Shown: in pieces, positions 1 to 8,169 of the stretch
Layout: each line of letters opens with the position of its first letter
Position numbering within the stretch: position 1 is the stretch's first letter
DNA from: CAYSND01 sp964642235
GTDB taxonomy: Bacteria; Bacteroidota; Bacteroidia; Bacteroidales; UBA932
Direction of reading: 5' to 3'
NCBI GenBank assembly: GCA_964642235.1
Contig: CAZXOP010000041.1
Span: forward strand, 1-14,865
Length of the DNA stretch: 14,865 nt
The notes under the pieces: generated by a model
The model's input: only the letters and a program-made list of their open reading frames with translations
What the model was told of the DNA's origin: nothing
Database searches by the model: none
Translations under genes and position numbers: made by a program

Positions 1-503
1 TTCTCGGCAATATTCTCTGCTGTAATCCCCATGTGGTATTGATTAAAAGCATCGGTAAGACCATCATTTACCATATGATCAACAGCCTGAATATTCCCCA
101 TTTTATTCCCTTGACGAAGAGCGCCTGACATAATAAAACCTGCATTGGACATCGATTCTGTTCCCCCGGCAATAACGAGTGAACTATTTCCATGAAGGAT
201 ATTAAGGTAAGCAATATTAACAGCTTTCATACCGCTACCACAAACCATATTAATACTATAAGCCGGAACTTCAACAGGGATTCCAGCTTTAATAGAAACC
301 TGTCTTCCAACACCCTGCATCTGCCCTGCTGACAGAATATTACCAACTATTACTTCATCTATAAGTTTAGGGTCAATTTTGGTCTCTTCCAAAATGTTTT
401 TTACTACTATGGCCCCTAATTCTCCCGGTTGAAAAGAATTAAGACTCCCCATAAATTTCCCTATGGCAGTTCTTTTTGCAGCAACTATATAAACTTTTTT
501 CAT
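1..503 (-). CDS. Acetyl-CoA C-acetyltransferase (thiolase), 3' end missing at window edge
   Basis: Only the N-terminal 167 codons are present; the frame is open to the left edge, so the gene is cut by the window and is not a pseudogene. Translation from ATG 503-501 begins MKKVYIVAAKRTAIGKFMGS, a typical thiolase N terminus. The nucleophilic cysteine is visible at residue 88 in the motif NMVCGSGMKAV, followed by the AGGTESMSNA block around residues 113-122. The family usually has about 390 residues. Condensing thiolases work in both directions; here the context indicates cleavage of acetoacetyl-CoA into two acetyl-CoA, using the acetoacetyl-CoA made by the AtoDA transferase. It lies 16 nt after atoA in the same direction and is the last visible gene of the lysine operon. 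No Shine-Dalgarno is seen. The family call is firm; substrate preference is inferred from context. Confidence 0.93.
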   Translation of the reverse strand, partial: MKKVYIVAAKRTAIGKFMGSLNSFQPGELGAIVVKNILEETKIDPKLIDEVIVGNILSAGQMQGVGRQVSIKAGIPVEVPAYSINMVCGSGMKAVNIAYLNILHGNSSLVIAGGTESMSNAGFIMSGALRQGNKMGNIQAVDHMVNDGLTDAFNQYHMGITAENIAE

Positions 504-519
504 ACTATTTATTTTTAAT

Positions 520-1179
520 TTATTGTTTCATATCTATAAGATTTGGAGAGATTATAAGGGTTGCACCTGTGGCAGCCTGAACCTCTTCAATAGTAAACTC
601 AGGGTGTTTCTCCAATAATAGAATCCCCTTAGGGGTAATCTCCATAACACCCATTTCGGTTATAATCATATTTACTTGCGCAGCAGCAGTAAGAGGAAGA
701 TTACACTCTTTAAGTATCTTATGATTCCCCTTTGCTGTATGCTCCATGGTTAGGATAACCTTTTTGGCCCCCACCACTAAATCCATTGCACCACCCATTC
801 CGGGGGTCTTTTTTCCTGGAATCATCCAGTTTGCAAGGTTCCCTTTCTCATCCACTTCAAGTGCACCAAGGAATGTAACATCGACATGCCCTCCGCGAAT
901 AATGGCGAAAGAGGTAGCAGTGTCAAAAGTAGAGGCATAAGGGGCATAAGTAATATACCCTCCCCCTGCATTAATATAATTTGGATCTTCACTCCCCTCT
1001 GCAGGAGTAGGTCCCATCCCTATTAGTCCATTCTCGGAATGAACGATAAGTTGAATACCCTCAGGAAGAAAATCCTGAATTAATGTTGGTAAACCGATTC
1101 CAAGATTTACCACATCACCATCTTTAATCTCTAAAGCAGCCCTTCTGGCAATCACTTCTCTAACTTGATTCTTATCCAT
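520..1179 (-). CDS. atoA: Butyrate/acetoacetate CoA-transferase, beta subunit (AtoA-like)
   Basis: 219 residues, the usual length for subunit B of family I CoA-transferases. The active-site glutamate, which forms the enzyme-CoA thioester in this family, is visible as Glu49 in the conserved VHSENGLIGMG block. Further family motifs are NLGIGLPT near residues 25-32 and GGAMDLVVGAKKVI near 129-142. Together with AtoD it would transfer CoA from butyryl-CoA to the acetoacetate released by Kce, producing butyrate and acetoacetyl-CoA for the thiolase next door. It lies 19 nt after kamE and 16 nt before the thiolase. It is unusual that its partner atoD is about 8.2 kb upstream, at the other end of the operon. 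A general 3-oxoacid CoA-transferase is the alternative; the lysine-fermentation context favours butyrate/acetoacetate. Confidence 0.92.
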   Translation of the reverse strand: MDKNQVREVIARRAALEIKDGDVVNLGIGLPTLIQDFLPEGIQLIVHSENGLIGMGPTPAEGSEDPNYINAGGGYITYAPYASTFDTATSFAIIRGGHVDVTFLGALEVDEKGNLANWMIPGKKTPGMGGAMDLVVGAKKVILTMEHTAKGNHKILKECNLPLTAAAQVNMIITEMGVMEITPKGILLLEKHPEFTIEEVQAATGATLIISPNLIDMKQ

Positions 1180-1198
1180 AATATTCTATTTTTAATTA

Positions 1199-1987
1199 TT
1201 ATTTCATATTTCTATTAACGAACTCCTGCACCACGTATGAGGCCACTGTATCAGCATAAGTATTCATACCGAAACCGGCATCATAACCTAACTCTTTTGC
1301 AAGTTCATGAGTAAGTCTCGGCCCCCCGCAAGTAAGAATCATCTTATCTCTAAGTCCCTCTGCCTCCATAAGCTCTACGAGGTTTATCAAATTTTTAATG
1401 TGAACATCCTTTTGAGTCACTGTCTGTGAAACAAGTAACGCATCTGCTTTAAGTTCGATAGCTTTCGCAATAAACTCCTCATTAGGTACTTGGCTACCGA
1501 GATTATATGCCTCAATCATCTCATATCTTTCGAGACCATAGTGCCCTGCATACCCCTTCATATTCATAATAGCATCTATACCGACAGTATGTGCATCGCT
1601 CCCCGTGCTTGCCCCTACAAATATAAGTTTTCTTCCGATTCTCTCTTTAATAAACTCATCTGTCTGATGCATATCCATAACCGTGGACTCAACTTTTGGA
1701 ACCACAATAGAGGTAAAATCGACAGAGTGTCCGGTGGAACCATAACAGTTGAAAAATGTAAAACCGGGGGTTAATTCCTTATAAAAAACGACTAAAGGGT
1801 TCTCAAATCCCATTTTTCTAATAAGCTGTTTAGCAGCCTCTATAGCCTCGTCACCTATAGGAACAGGTAAAGTAAAACTAAGTTGTACTTTGCCATCATT
1901 CATGGTATCGCCATAAGGCTTGGTTTTGGTCAAATCGAGAGTTTTGTCGAAATCTTTTGACTGAGTTGAATAAAGTCCTCCACTCAT
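1199..1987 (-). CDS. kamE: Beta-lysine (D-lysine) 5,6-aminomutase, beta subunit
   Basis: 262 residues, full length. This is the cobalamin- and PLP-carrying subunit of lysine 5,6-aminomutase, which moves the terminal amino group of beta-lysine or D-lysine to C5 by a B12 radical mechanism. The base-off B12 motif DxHxxG is present as D131-A-H133-T-V-G136, so His133 is the predicted lower cobalt ligand. Lys144 falls in NMKG and matches the residue that holds PLP as an internal aldimine in the Clostridium sticklandii enzyme; both numbers agree exactly with that protein as I recall it. The Rossmann-like B12 domain continues to the C terminus with LTCGGPRL. The start lies 2 nt after the kamD stop and has a strong Shine-Dalgarno sequence inside the last kamD codons, which fixes the start. 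It should form a complex with KamD. Confidence 0.97.
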   Translation of the reverse strand: MSGGLYSTQSKDFDKTLDLTKTKPYGDTMNDGKVQLSFTLPVPIGDEAIEAAKQLIRKMGFENPLVVFYKELTPGFTFFNCYGSTGHSVDFTSIVVPKVESTVMDMHQTDEFIKERIGRKLIFVGASTGSDAHTVGIDAIMNMKGYAGHYGLERYEMIEAYNLGSQVPNEEFIAKAIELKADALLVSQTVTQKDVHIKNLINLVELMEAEGLRDKMILTCGGPRLTHELAKELGYDAGFGMNTYADTVASYVVQEFVNRNMK

Positions 1988-1989
1988 AA

Positions 1990-3543
1990 TTATTTCCCTC
2001 CTTTCATTAAATTAATAACCGGGTTCATATAATGACTCCCTTTAAGAGAGACACCATCAAGTCCTTTCCCTCCATTCTTTGGACGTTTCACATCTCCGAA
2101 TATCCCCTTTTCAAGCGCATTAAACAGTCCCTCCTTATCAATGCTTTCCAAAAGTTCAATGGCTTTATCCAAGACCTCTTGAGCTCTGGTACGGATAATC
2201 CCCCCCTCCTTAAACTCCACTTCATCCCCTATATTTTTCATATTACCAAAAATATATTTTGCATTCTCAATGGAGAGATACCTATCAGACATAAAAGGGG
2301 TGTGAATAGCCTCTGTAGGCATTCCGAGGAGCTGAATCCCTTGGTGTGTCCATATCCCGACAATATTAAAAAGCGCATCTTGGATATGCCCCTTAAAAAT
2401 ATTTCCTGTCATAAACTTTGTTGGAGGCATATATTTCAATGGAGCCTCCGGAAAAATCTCACGTGTCATTTGTGCTTGGGCAAGTTCCAATAAAAATCCG
2501 TTTTCAAGCTCCGGATCCATCTCAAAAGCGTGTCCCAAACCCATCTGCTTGGGGGGAAGGCCTGCCATAACAGCAAGCTGCTCATTAATCAAATCTGATG
2601 CTAAAACAGTATGTGCTGCCTCCACAGCATCAGCAGTGGTAAGATAATTATCCTCTCCGGTATTTATTATTATCCCTGCAAACCCATTGATAACCCTTGA
2701 AAAATATTGGTCAATAAGGGTTCTTTGCATATTAATATCTCTGAAGAGAATACCATAAAGTGCATCGTTAAGCATTACATCAAGCCCTTCTAATGCCCCC
2801 ATAATAGCTATTTCAGGCATGCAGAGTCCGGAACAATAATTACAAAGTCTTATATATCTCCCTACCTCTTCACCCACCTTGTCGAGTGCGGAACGCATTA
2901 TCCTAAAGTTCTCTTGAGTAGCAAAAGTTCCTCCGAACCCCTCAGTGGTAGCACCAAAAGGGACATAGTCGAGTAATGACTGCCCTGTGGTTCTGATAAC
3001 TGCAATAATATCTGCCCCTTGACGCGCTGCAGCTTCGGCCTGTACCACATCTTCGTAAATATTCCCTGTGGCAACTATCACATAGATGTAAGGTTTTGCC
3101 CCTTCTCCGATGGTTTTTATATACTCCTCCCTCCTCTCTCTGCGCATCTTAATTTTCGAAATACTACTTTCGATAACAGGCTGTAATACGCTTTCTATAT
3201 GTTTTTTATCAGCTATTTCAAGTTTAGTGATATCGATACTTCCCGATGCTATTTTCTCTGCAATCTCCTGTGGGGAGAGAGAGGTTTTAACCATCGCATT
3301 CCCCATATAGAAAAGCACCCCTTCTGAAAGTACTCCGCGGTTTTTAAGAGAATCGACCACCACATTAGGGAGGGGAACCATATTCTCATCCACCCCATCT
3401 ATCCCCAAAATCCTACATAATGTCCTCTCAACAGCCACTGTGGTATATCCCTCCACAAAATGCTGTACACCATCCGCTATAGAGCCCGCAACTCCCTTTG
3501 CGTATTCGATTTTTTTAGAATCAAGTCCTAATTTACTTTCCAT
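1990..3543 (-). CDS. kamD: Beta-lysine (D-lysine) 5,6-aminomutase, alpha subunit
   Basis: 517 residues, full length. This is the TIM-barrel subunit that houses the substrate, the PLP phosphate and the adenosyl group of adenosylcobalamin, while KamE supplies cobalamin and the PLP-bound lysine. Residues I recall as contacting cofactors or substrate in the C. sticklandii structure are found at the same numbers: Arg184, Ser189, Ser238, Tyr263, Arg268, Asp298, Lys370 and Glu411. This argues for an active enzyme without indels across the barrel. The product, 3,5-diaminohexanoate, is the substrate of Kdd encoded upstream. The gene starts 3 nt after the kamC stop without a recognisable Shine-Dalgarno, and its end almost touches kamE, as expected for an equimolar complex. 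The family and role are firm; preference for beta-lysine is inferred from kamA in the same operon. Confidence 0.97.
   Translation of the reverse strand: MESKLGLDSKKIEYAKGVAGSIADGVQHFVEGYTTVAVERTLCRILGIDGVDENMVPLPNVVVDSLKNRGVLSEGVLFYMGNAMVKTSLSPQEIAEKIASGSIDITKLEIADKKHIESVLQPVIESSISKIKMRRERREEYIKTIGEGAKPYIYVIVATGNIYEDVVQAEAAARQGADIIAVIRTTGQSLLDYVPFGATTEGFGGTFATQENFRIMRSALDKVGEEVGRYIRLCNYCSGLCMPEIAIMGALEGLDVMLNDALYGILFRDINMQRTLIDQYFSRVINGFAGIIINTGEDNYLTTADAVEAAHTVLASDLINEQLAVMAGLPPKQMGLGHAFEMDPELENGFLLELAQAQMTREIFPEAPLKYMPPTKFMTGNIFKGHIQDALFNIVGIWTHQGIQLLGMPTEAIHTPFMSDRYLSIENAKYIFGNMKNIGDEVEFKEGGIIRTRAQEVLDKAIELLESIDKEGLFNALEKGIFGDVKRPKNGGKGLDGVSLKGSHYMNPVINLMKGGK
1996..2004 (-). promoter_or_regulatory. 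Strong Shine-Dalgarno of kamE inside the kamD 3' end
   Basis: Read on the minus strand the sequence is AAAGGAGGG, 8 nt before the kamE ATG (1987-1985) and within the final kamD codons (Lys-Gly-Gly-Lys). It is close to the full anti-Shine-Dalgarno complement. The other starts inspected in this window (thiolase, atoA, kamA, kamB, kamD, kal, kdd, mscS) have AT-rich leaders with no such site, as is usual in Bacteroidota, so this one stands out. It probably keeps KamE synthesis matched to KamD. Confidence 0.7.
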
Positions 3544-3546
3544 ATC

Positions 3547-4896
3547 TTATTCGAAATTTAATATCTTATCTGCTTCATCTATCCACTCCCTATCTATCTC
3601 TAACATCTTGGCTACCTCAAGAGCCTCATGCGGGACTATACCGGATGGGGCTTCTGAGAGTGAGTAGTTCATTTTTCCATTTTCTAATCCTGTAACTTTT
3701 AATCTATTACACCCTCTTACTTCAATATTATAATGAGTGGTAATAACCGAGGAAACAGCACCTCTTTCAAGAATCCTTATCAAGGCAGTAACCAGCGCAC
3801 TCCCTTCAATGGGGTTTGTACTCCTTGCCGGTTCATCTATAAGTGCCAATATATTCTCCCCTTTACGCACCTTTGCCAAGAATGAATCGACTCTCTTTAT
3901 TTCTGATGCAAATGAGGAGAAACCGCTTTCGATACTCTGTCCGTCCCCCATAAGGAGGAAAACATCCGATTTAATGGCGATTTTAGCCGATTTAACAGGG
4001 ATTGGCACCCCCATCCTAAATGCATACTGGCAGAACGCTAAGGTCTTTAAAACGACCGTTTTTCCACCCATATTAGCCCCTATTATTATGGTGGGGTTAT
4101 TACCTATAGAGATATCGATACTTTGGAACTCCCCCCCACTCTCTTCAAGCAAAGCTTTCACTTGAGGATGAAACATCCCGATAAATGAAGAAGTTCCGTC
4201 AGAAGATAGATCCGGGATAGTTAGCCCCATCTCCTTCATAAGAACCCCTTTTGCTATAGTTATATCAAGCTCAACTAATATGGCTAAAGCCTCTTTTAAG
4301 AGTTCGGCATAAGGGATAAGGTCAGCAGAGAGTCCTCTCCTTATTTCGTTTTCTATCTCAAATGACTCCCTGAGAAGCATCTCCCTCTCCCCCTCATCTA
4401 TTTTCCCTGACACTCTGGTTCTTATAGAAGCAAGTCGTTCAGAATAAGAGGAATAGATATAAAAAGAAGAGATTCTTAACCCATCCGGATCAAGTATCTC
4501 TATCACCTCTTTCAAGGAGGGGGGAATAAGGTATTTTATAGCACTCTTTCTAAGTAAATCGGCAATATCATCAGAGATGAGTGCTAATCTTTTTATCTCG
4601 AATAACTCTATATCATCTAGTATTCCCCTATTAAAAAGCTTTTCTATCGTTCCATGTATCCCTTTTACCTCTTGAAGCTTAGATAACACCATTTCAAGCG
4701 AGGATTTATTATCGGGATTCTCTATTAAAAGATTATAGAAAGAGTCCGTATGAAGATATGCCTCTAAGATATTCGCTTCTGAATCCATCAAATCCCTATC
4801 CAAAAGGGCATACCTCGAATACCCCGACATAAGTGGGAGCGATTCGATTAAAAAACGAATACCACAAGGTGAATCAATAATAGACTTAATCTTCAT
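3547..4896 (-). CDS. kamC: MutS-like ATPase, probable lysine 5,6-aminomutase reactivase subunit KamC
   Basis: 449 residues with the ABC-type ATPase domain of the MutS family at the C-terminal half but without room for the MutS mismatch-binding and connector domains. Walker A is G273-ANMGG-K279-T280, the MutS-type serine/phenylalanine block is near SGFSSFASE (324-332), Walker B is ALIDEP with Asp354 and Glu355, and the switch histidine is His388 in TTHYN. The N-terminal 260 residues are mostly helical and resemble the MutS lever/clamp region. Its place between kamB and kamD, with an 11-nt overlap with kamB and 3 nt to kamD, is the conserved position of KamC in lysine fermenters. The likely role, inferred from context and family naming rather than from sequence alone, is ATP-driven removal of damaged cobalamin from KamDE. 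A DNA-repair role is unlikely. Confidence 0.85.
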   Translation of the reverse strand: MKIKSIIDSPCGIRFLIESLPLMSGYSRYALLDRDLMDSEANILEAYLHTDSFYNLLIENPDNKSSLEMVLSKLQEVKGIHGTIEKLFNRGILDDIELFEIKRLALISDDIADLLRKSAIKYLIPPSLKEVIEILDPDGLRISSFYIYSSYSERLASIRTRVSGKIDEGEREMLLRESFEIENEIRRGLSADLIPYAELLKEALAILVELDITIAKGVLMKEMGLTIPDLSSDGTSSFIGMFHPQVKALLEESGGEFQSIDISIGNNPTIIIGANMGGKTVVLKTLAFCQYAFRMGVPIPVKSAKIAIKSDVFLLMGDGQSIESGFSSFASEIKRVDSFLAKVRKGENILALIDEPARSTNPIEGSALVTALIRILERGAVSSVITTHYNIEVRGCNRLKVTGLENGKMNYSLSEAPSGIVPHEALEVAKMLEIDREWIDEADKILNFE

Positions 4897-5836
4897 ATCT
4901 ATTTTTTACTATATCATAGACAGGGAGGTTAACGGCTTTTGAAAGCCTTTCACATAACCTGTCTGAATCTAAAACAAAACCTGTCGGCGCAGTAGGGTTA
5001 ACAGAGATAGCAATTAGTTTGCTTTTCTGCTCCACTGTCAAACTACCTCCAATCGAAATAAAAGAACGATAGACCTGCGGAGAGATAAAAATCCTAGTGA
5101 AATCCTTTACTACCACCTCTGCCCCTTTTTCACTATTAAGAATCAACCTCCTTAAAAAACCATCAGTCAAAGCCCCTGTAATCATATATTTCCCCCCTTT
5201 CAGCTCCAAAGAAGAGCTATTATGTGAAAGTGACGAAACTTTAATAAACTCGTTTGGGTCTGCTGTGAAGAGAGGCAAATTAATCATCTCCACGACAAAA
5301 GCAGTTTGATTTACCAAAGTAGAGATATTAGAAGAGAGTGCCGCTCCTGTCGATAAAATCATTGCCTGGGTAATAGCCGGAGAGGCAAGGCTCATTCTTG
5401 AAAGAGCACCATCCACTATAGTCAAATCTACTCCAAATCTATCGAGAGAGTCCATCCATCTTTTAAGAGATGCCGTAGAAGAGGGGCCTGAAAGGAGTAC
5501 CTTCCCCTCAGTAACTACTCTTGCCGTAACAACCCTTCCAAGGGAAGTACTCTCCTCAGAGATATCAAGGAGCTCAGAAACAAGCTTACGACTCTTATAA
5601 TGTTTCTCACTAGTAGCAAAAAGAACTCCTTTTGGCAACCTTATTTCAGGTTTAGCGCTCCCGACCACTTGGTCCACTCTCTCACCATCCAAGCCTATCG
5701 ATGTAACACAAACACACTTAACATCGATAGGCAGTCGTCGCAATATAAAATTCAATGACTCTGTCTTGCCGCTATTTTTTTCAAGACCGACAATAGACAA
5801 ACTTTTGTAATCCAATATCGCATCGATGAATGGCAT
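4886..5836 (-). CDS. kamB: P-loop protein, probable lysine 5,6-aminomutase reactivase subunit KamB
   Basis: 316 residues. A P-loop-like motif lies at the N terminus: residues 15-25 read IVGLEKNSGKT. The spacing from Gly17 to the GKT is one residue longer than the GxxxxGK[ST] consensus, so nucleotide binding is likely but not certain. A block TSIGLDGERVD near residues 45-55 resembles the segment after the P-loop in MobB/CobB-like NTPases, and an IVDGALSRMSLASP stretch lies near 139-152. No membrane segment or signal peptide is evident. It starts 8 nt after kamA, and its last 11 nt overlap the start of kamC, suggesting translational coupling and a KamB-KamC complex. I recognise it by position and these motifs as KamB; the proposed job is to act with KamC in keeping the B12 aminomutase active. 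The biochemical mechanism is not shown by the sequence. Confidence 0.8.
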   Translation of the reverse strand: MPFIDAILDYKSLSIVGLEKNSGKTESLNFILRRLPIDVKCVCVTSIGLDGERVDQVVGSAKPEIRLPKGVLFATSEKHYKSRKLVSELLDISEESTSLGRVVTARVVTEGKVLLSGPSSTASLKRWMDSLDRFGVDLTIVDGALSRMSLASPAITQAMILSTGAALSSNISTLVNQTAFVVEMINLPLFTADPNEFIKVSSLSHNSSSLELKGGKYMITGALTDGFLRRLILNSEKGAEVVVKDFTRIFISPQVYRSFISIGGSLTVEQKSKLIAISVNPTAPTGFVLDSDRLCERLSKAVNLPVYDIVKNRYED

Positions 5837-5844
5837 ATCCGGTT

Positions 5845-7089
5845 TTATTTGTGTAACCGCTCCTTCCTAAGGAAATTAGAGGGTTCCAAAGCTAATTTTT
5901 GTCCCTCGAGTAGAGCTGAAACACCCTCTATTGGCTCATTTCTTTTACACCCCTCACAATTACACTCTTGGTGATACTCTGAGGGTTCAGTATATGTGGT
6001 AATAACTCCTTCAAAATTTCTTAATACGATTTTGTGCGGCGCCTGTGAGATTATATACTGAGGCATTACAGGGATTTTTCCCCCTCCTCCCGGTGCATCT
6101 ACAACGAAAGTAGGAACAGCATAACCTGAGGTATGACCACGCAACCCCTCTATTATCTCTATCCCTTTTGACACAGGGGTACGAAAATGTTCCAACCCCA
6201 TTGAAAGGTCGCATTGATAGATATAGTAAGGTCTGACCCTAATCATAACAAGCTTGTGAACTAAATTCTTCATAATATTCACACAGTCGTTAATCCCTCT
6301 TAATAATACTGATTGGTTTCCAAGAGGGATACCTGCATCAGCAAGTCTTGCACATGCAGCAGATGATTCAGGTGTGATTTCGTCAGGGTGGTTAAAATGG
6401 GTATTCAGCCAAATAGGGTGATATTTTCTAAGCATCTCCACTAATTCCGGAGTAATCCTTTGAGGACAAACCACAGGGGTACGTGAACCAATTCTAATAA
6501 TCTCAACATGTGGGATAGCCCTAAGTTTCTTGATGATATACTCTAATTTGGCATCACTTACCATAAGAGCGTCCCCTCCGGAGAGGAGAACATCTCTTAC
6601 TTGTGGTGTTTTTGCCACATATTCTATACACTTATCTATTCTTGCTCCCGGAGATTCATCATCTTTCTGACCGGCAAAACGTCTTCGGGTACAGTGCCTA
6701 CAATACATAGAGCACATATCTGTTATCAACATGAGTACCCTGTCAGGGTATCTATGAGTTAGTCCCGGTACAGGAGAGTCTTCATCTTCGCTAAGTGGGT
6801 CAAGAAGATCCTCTAAAGCACGATGTGTCTCTGCAGCAGTAGGAATAGCCTGTTTTCTTATTGGACAATTAGGATTTGAAGGGTCAATAAGGCTTAAGTA
6901 ATAGGGAGTAATAGCCATTCTTAAAGTGGTAAGACATGTTTTTACCCCCTCCTCCTCTTCAGGTGTCAAGTCAACGAATCTCTTCAGATCTTCAAGAGTT
7001 TCAACTCTATTTCTGACCTGCCATTTCCAGTCGTTCCACTGTTCGTCAGGGATCTCCGGATAAAGGATTTTCCGCCTATTCGTTGCCAT
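5845..7089 (-). CDS. kamA: L-lysine 2,3-aminomutase (radical SAM, PLP)
   Basis: 414 residues, matching the roughly 416-residue clostridial enzyme. It converts L-lysine to L-beta-lysine, the entry step of this pathway. The radical SAM cysteines binding the [4Fe-4S] cluster are Cys126, Cys130 and Cys133 in CSMYCRHC. The PLP lysine is Lys338 in DAPGGGGKIPV. The substrate-binding aspartates correspond to Asp294 and Asp331, and the structural zinc ligands to Cys269, Cys376, Cys378 and Cys381. All are shifted by exactly one from the Clostridium subterminale numbering I recall. The presence of both substrate-binding aspartates and the C-terminal zinc cysteines supports a true lysine 2,3-aminomutase over the shorter EpmB or glutamate/arginine relatives. 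It begins 5 nt after kdd and ends 8 nt before kamB. The enzyme is oxygen-sensitive, which fits an anaerobe. Confidence 0.97.
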   Translation of the reverse strand: MATNRRKILYPEIPDEQWNDWKWQVRNRVETLEDLKRFVDLTPEEEEGVKTCLTTLRMAITPYYLSLIDPSNPNCPIRKQAIPTAAETHRALEDLLDPLSEDEDSPVPGLTHRYPDRVLMLITDMCSMYCRHCTRRRFAGQKDDESPGARIDKCIEYVAKTPQVRDVLLSGGDALMVSDAKLEYIIKKLRAIPHVEIIRIGSRTPVVCPQRITPELVEMLRKYHPIWLNTHFNHPDEITPESSAACARLADAGIPLGNQSVLLRGINDCVNIMKNLVHKLVMIRVRPYYIYQCDLSMGLEHFRTPVSKGIEIIEGLRGHTSGYAVPTFVVDAPGGGGKIPVMPQYIISQAPHKIVLRNFEGVITTYTEPSEYHQECNCEGCKRNEPIEGVSALLEGQKLALEPSNFLRKERLHK

Positions 7090-7094
7090 AACTT

Positions 7095-8135
7095 TTATGC
7101 GTATAATTCTGTAAAGATCTTCCTTAATTTTTCGCTCTCTCTTAATGTCTGAAGGGTTATTTCAGCGTGTCCTTTGGTATAACCATTACCTACTATCATG
7201 GTAACATCGCTTCCAACTCCTTCTGCCCCCAAAGCTGCTTTGGTAAAACTTGTAGCCATGGAGAAGAAATAGACCAGACCTGTGTTTTTAGTACAGAGAA
7301 TAGAGGTCATTTCAGTATCGGTAATATTCACATTATTAATGGTAACATCACACATCTCCCCTTTAGTGATTTCTTCTATTTTCTCAAGAATAGCAACAGG
7401 TTGAGTGGCATCTCCTGAAAATACATAGTCGCAGAAATCGAGATCCATAAGTCTCTTGGTACTCTTCTCACTGTGACAAAGTCCAATAACTTTTCCTGTA
7501 ACTCCTGCCCTCTTTTTAGCCTCATAGCAGCAGAGCATACCTGATTTTCCACCTGCTCCGATAATAAGAACAGTATCACCGGGTTTAACGAGTTTAGCTG
7601 TCTGTGCAGGTGCACCGGCCACGTCGAGAGCTGAAAGAGCTAACTTTTCAGGGAGGTCTGTAGGGATTTTAGCATAGATACCTGATTCGAAAAGGATAGC
7701 TTTTCCATCAATATCCACTTGGTCAACATCCGGACGAATCTCTTTAATCTTATCGATTCTTAGAGGGGTCAGAGAGAGAGAGACGAGAGTGGCGATTTTA
7801 TCTCCAACTTTCAAGTCGGTCTTTCCTATAAGAGCATCCCCTATTTTCTCCACTGTTCCGAGAAGCATTCCGCCTGAACCTGTTACAGGATTACGATGTT
7901 TCCCCTGCTTGGCAACGATGTCCAACATTATTTCGGCTATTTTAGCCTTATCGCCCCCTGCTTGTTCCTCTATCTGAGTAAAACTTGCCGAGTCAATATT
8001 AAGTGTCTGCACATCGATGAGAATCTCATTGTCGTAGATCTCATCCATGTTATTATCAATTTTTTTTGCAGGTTGTGGTAGCACACCTTTGGGTTCTATT
8101 ACGCGGTGAACGCCATATTTATTCCCTTTTTTCAT
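7095..8135 (-). CDS. kdd: L-erythro-3,5-diaminohexanoate dehydrogenase
   Basis: 346 residues, typical length. It oxidatively deaminates 3,5-diaminohexanoate to 5-amino-3-oxohexanoate with reduction of NAD(P). The C-terminal half has a Rossmann fold with the dinucleotide motif VLIIGAGGKSG at residues 189-199, within a medium-chain dehydrogenase-like architecture; the N-terminal catalytic part includes GSGGMLLGTVEKIGD near 86-100. The usual zinc cysteines of alcohol dehydrogenases are not apparent. It lies between kce (34 nt upstream) and kamA (5 nt downstream), so the product goes straight to Kce. The 34-nt kce-kdd gap is the longest in the operon, is very AT-rich, and shows no clear internal promoter or hairpin. 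Assignment rests on the dehydrogenase fold plus the diagnostic gene order of the lysine pathway. Confidence 0.93.
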   Translation of the reverse strand: MKKGNKYGVHRVIEPKGVLPQPAKKIDNNMDEIYDNEILIDVQTLNIDSASFTQIEEQAGGDKAKIAEIMLDIVAKQGKHRNPVTGSGGMLLGTVEKIGDALIGKTDLKVGDKIATLVSLSLTPLRIDKIKEIRPDVDQVDIDGKAILFESGIYAKIPTDLPEKLALSALDVAGAPAQTAKLVKPGDTVLIIGAGGKSGMLCCYEAKKRAGVTGKVIGLCHSEKSTKRLMDLDFCDYVFSGDATQPVAILEKIEEITKGEMCDVTINNVNITDTEMTSILCTKNTGLVYFFSMATSFTKAALGAEGVGSDVTMIVGNGYTKGHAEITLQTLRESEKLRKIFTELYA

Positions 8136-8169
8136 TGTATTATTAAAATTTAATTGTTTTTAAAGATTC

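Noticed and set aside
2032..2493. Plus-strand open frame of 153 codons opposite kamD
   Set aside because: It lies antisense to a gene with all catalytic residues identified, has no recognisable domain and no promoter; the same holds for 3737-4165 opposite kamC and other antisense frames.
3547..4896. DNA mismatch repair protein MutS
   Set aside because: Only the ATPase and a helical region are present, the length is about half of MutS, and the gene sits in the kamB-kamD position.
8136..8169. Internal promoter between kce and kdd
   Set aside because: The 34-nt gap is AT-rich but has no TAnnTTTG box and no hairpin.
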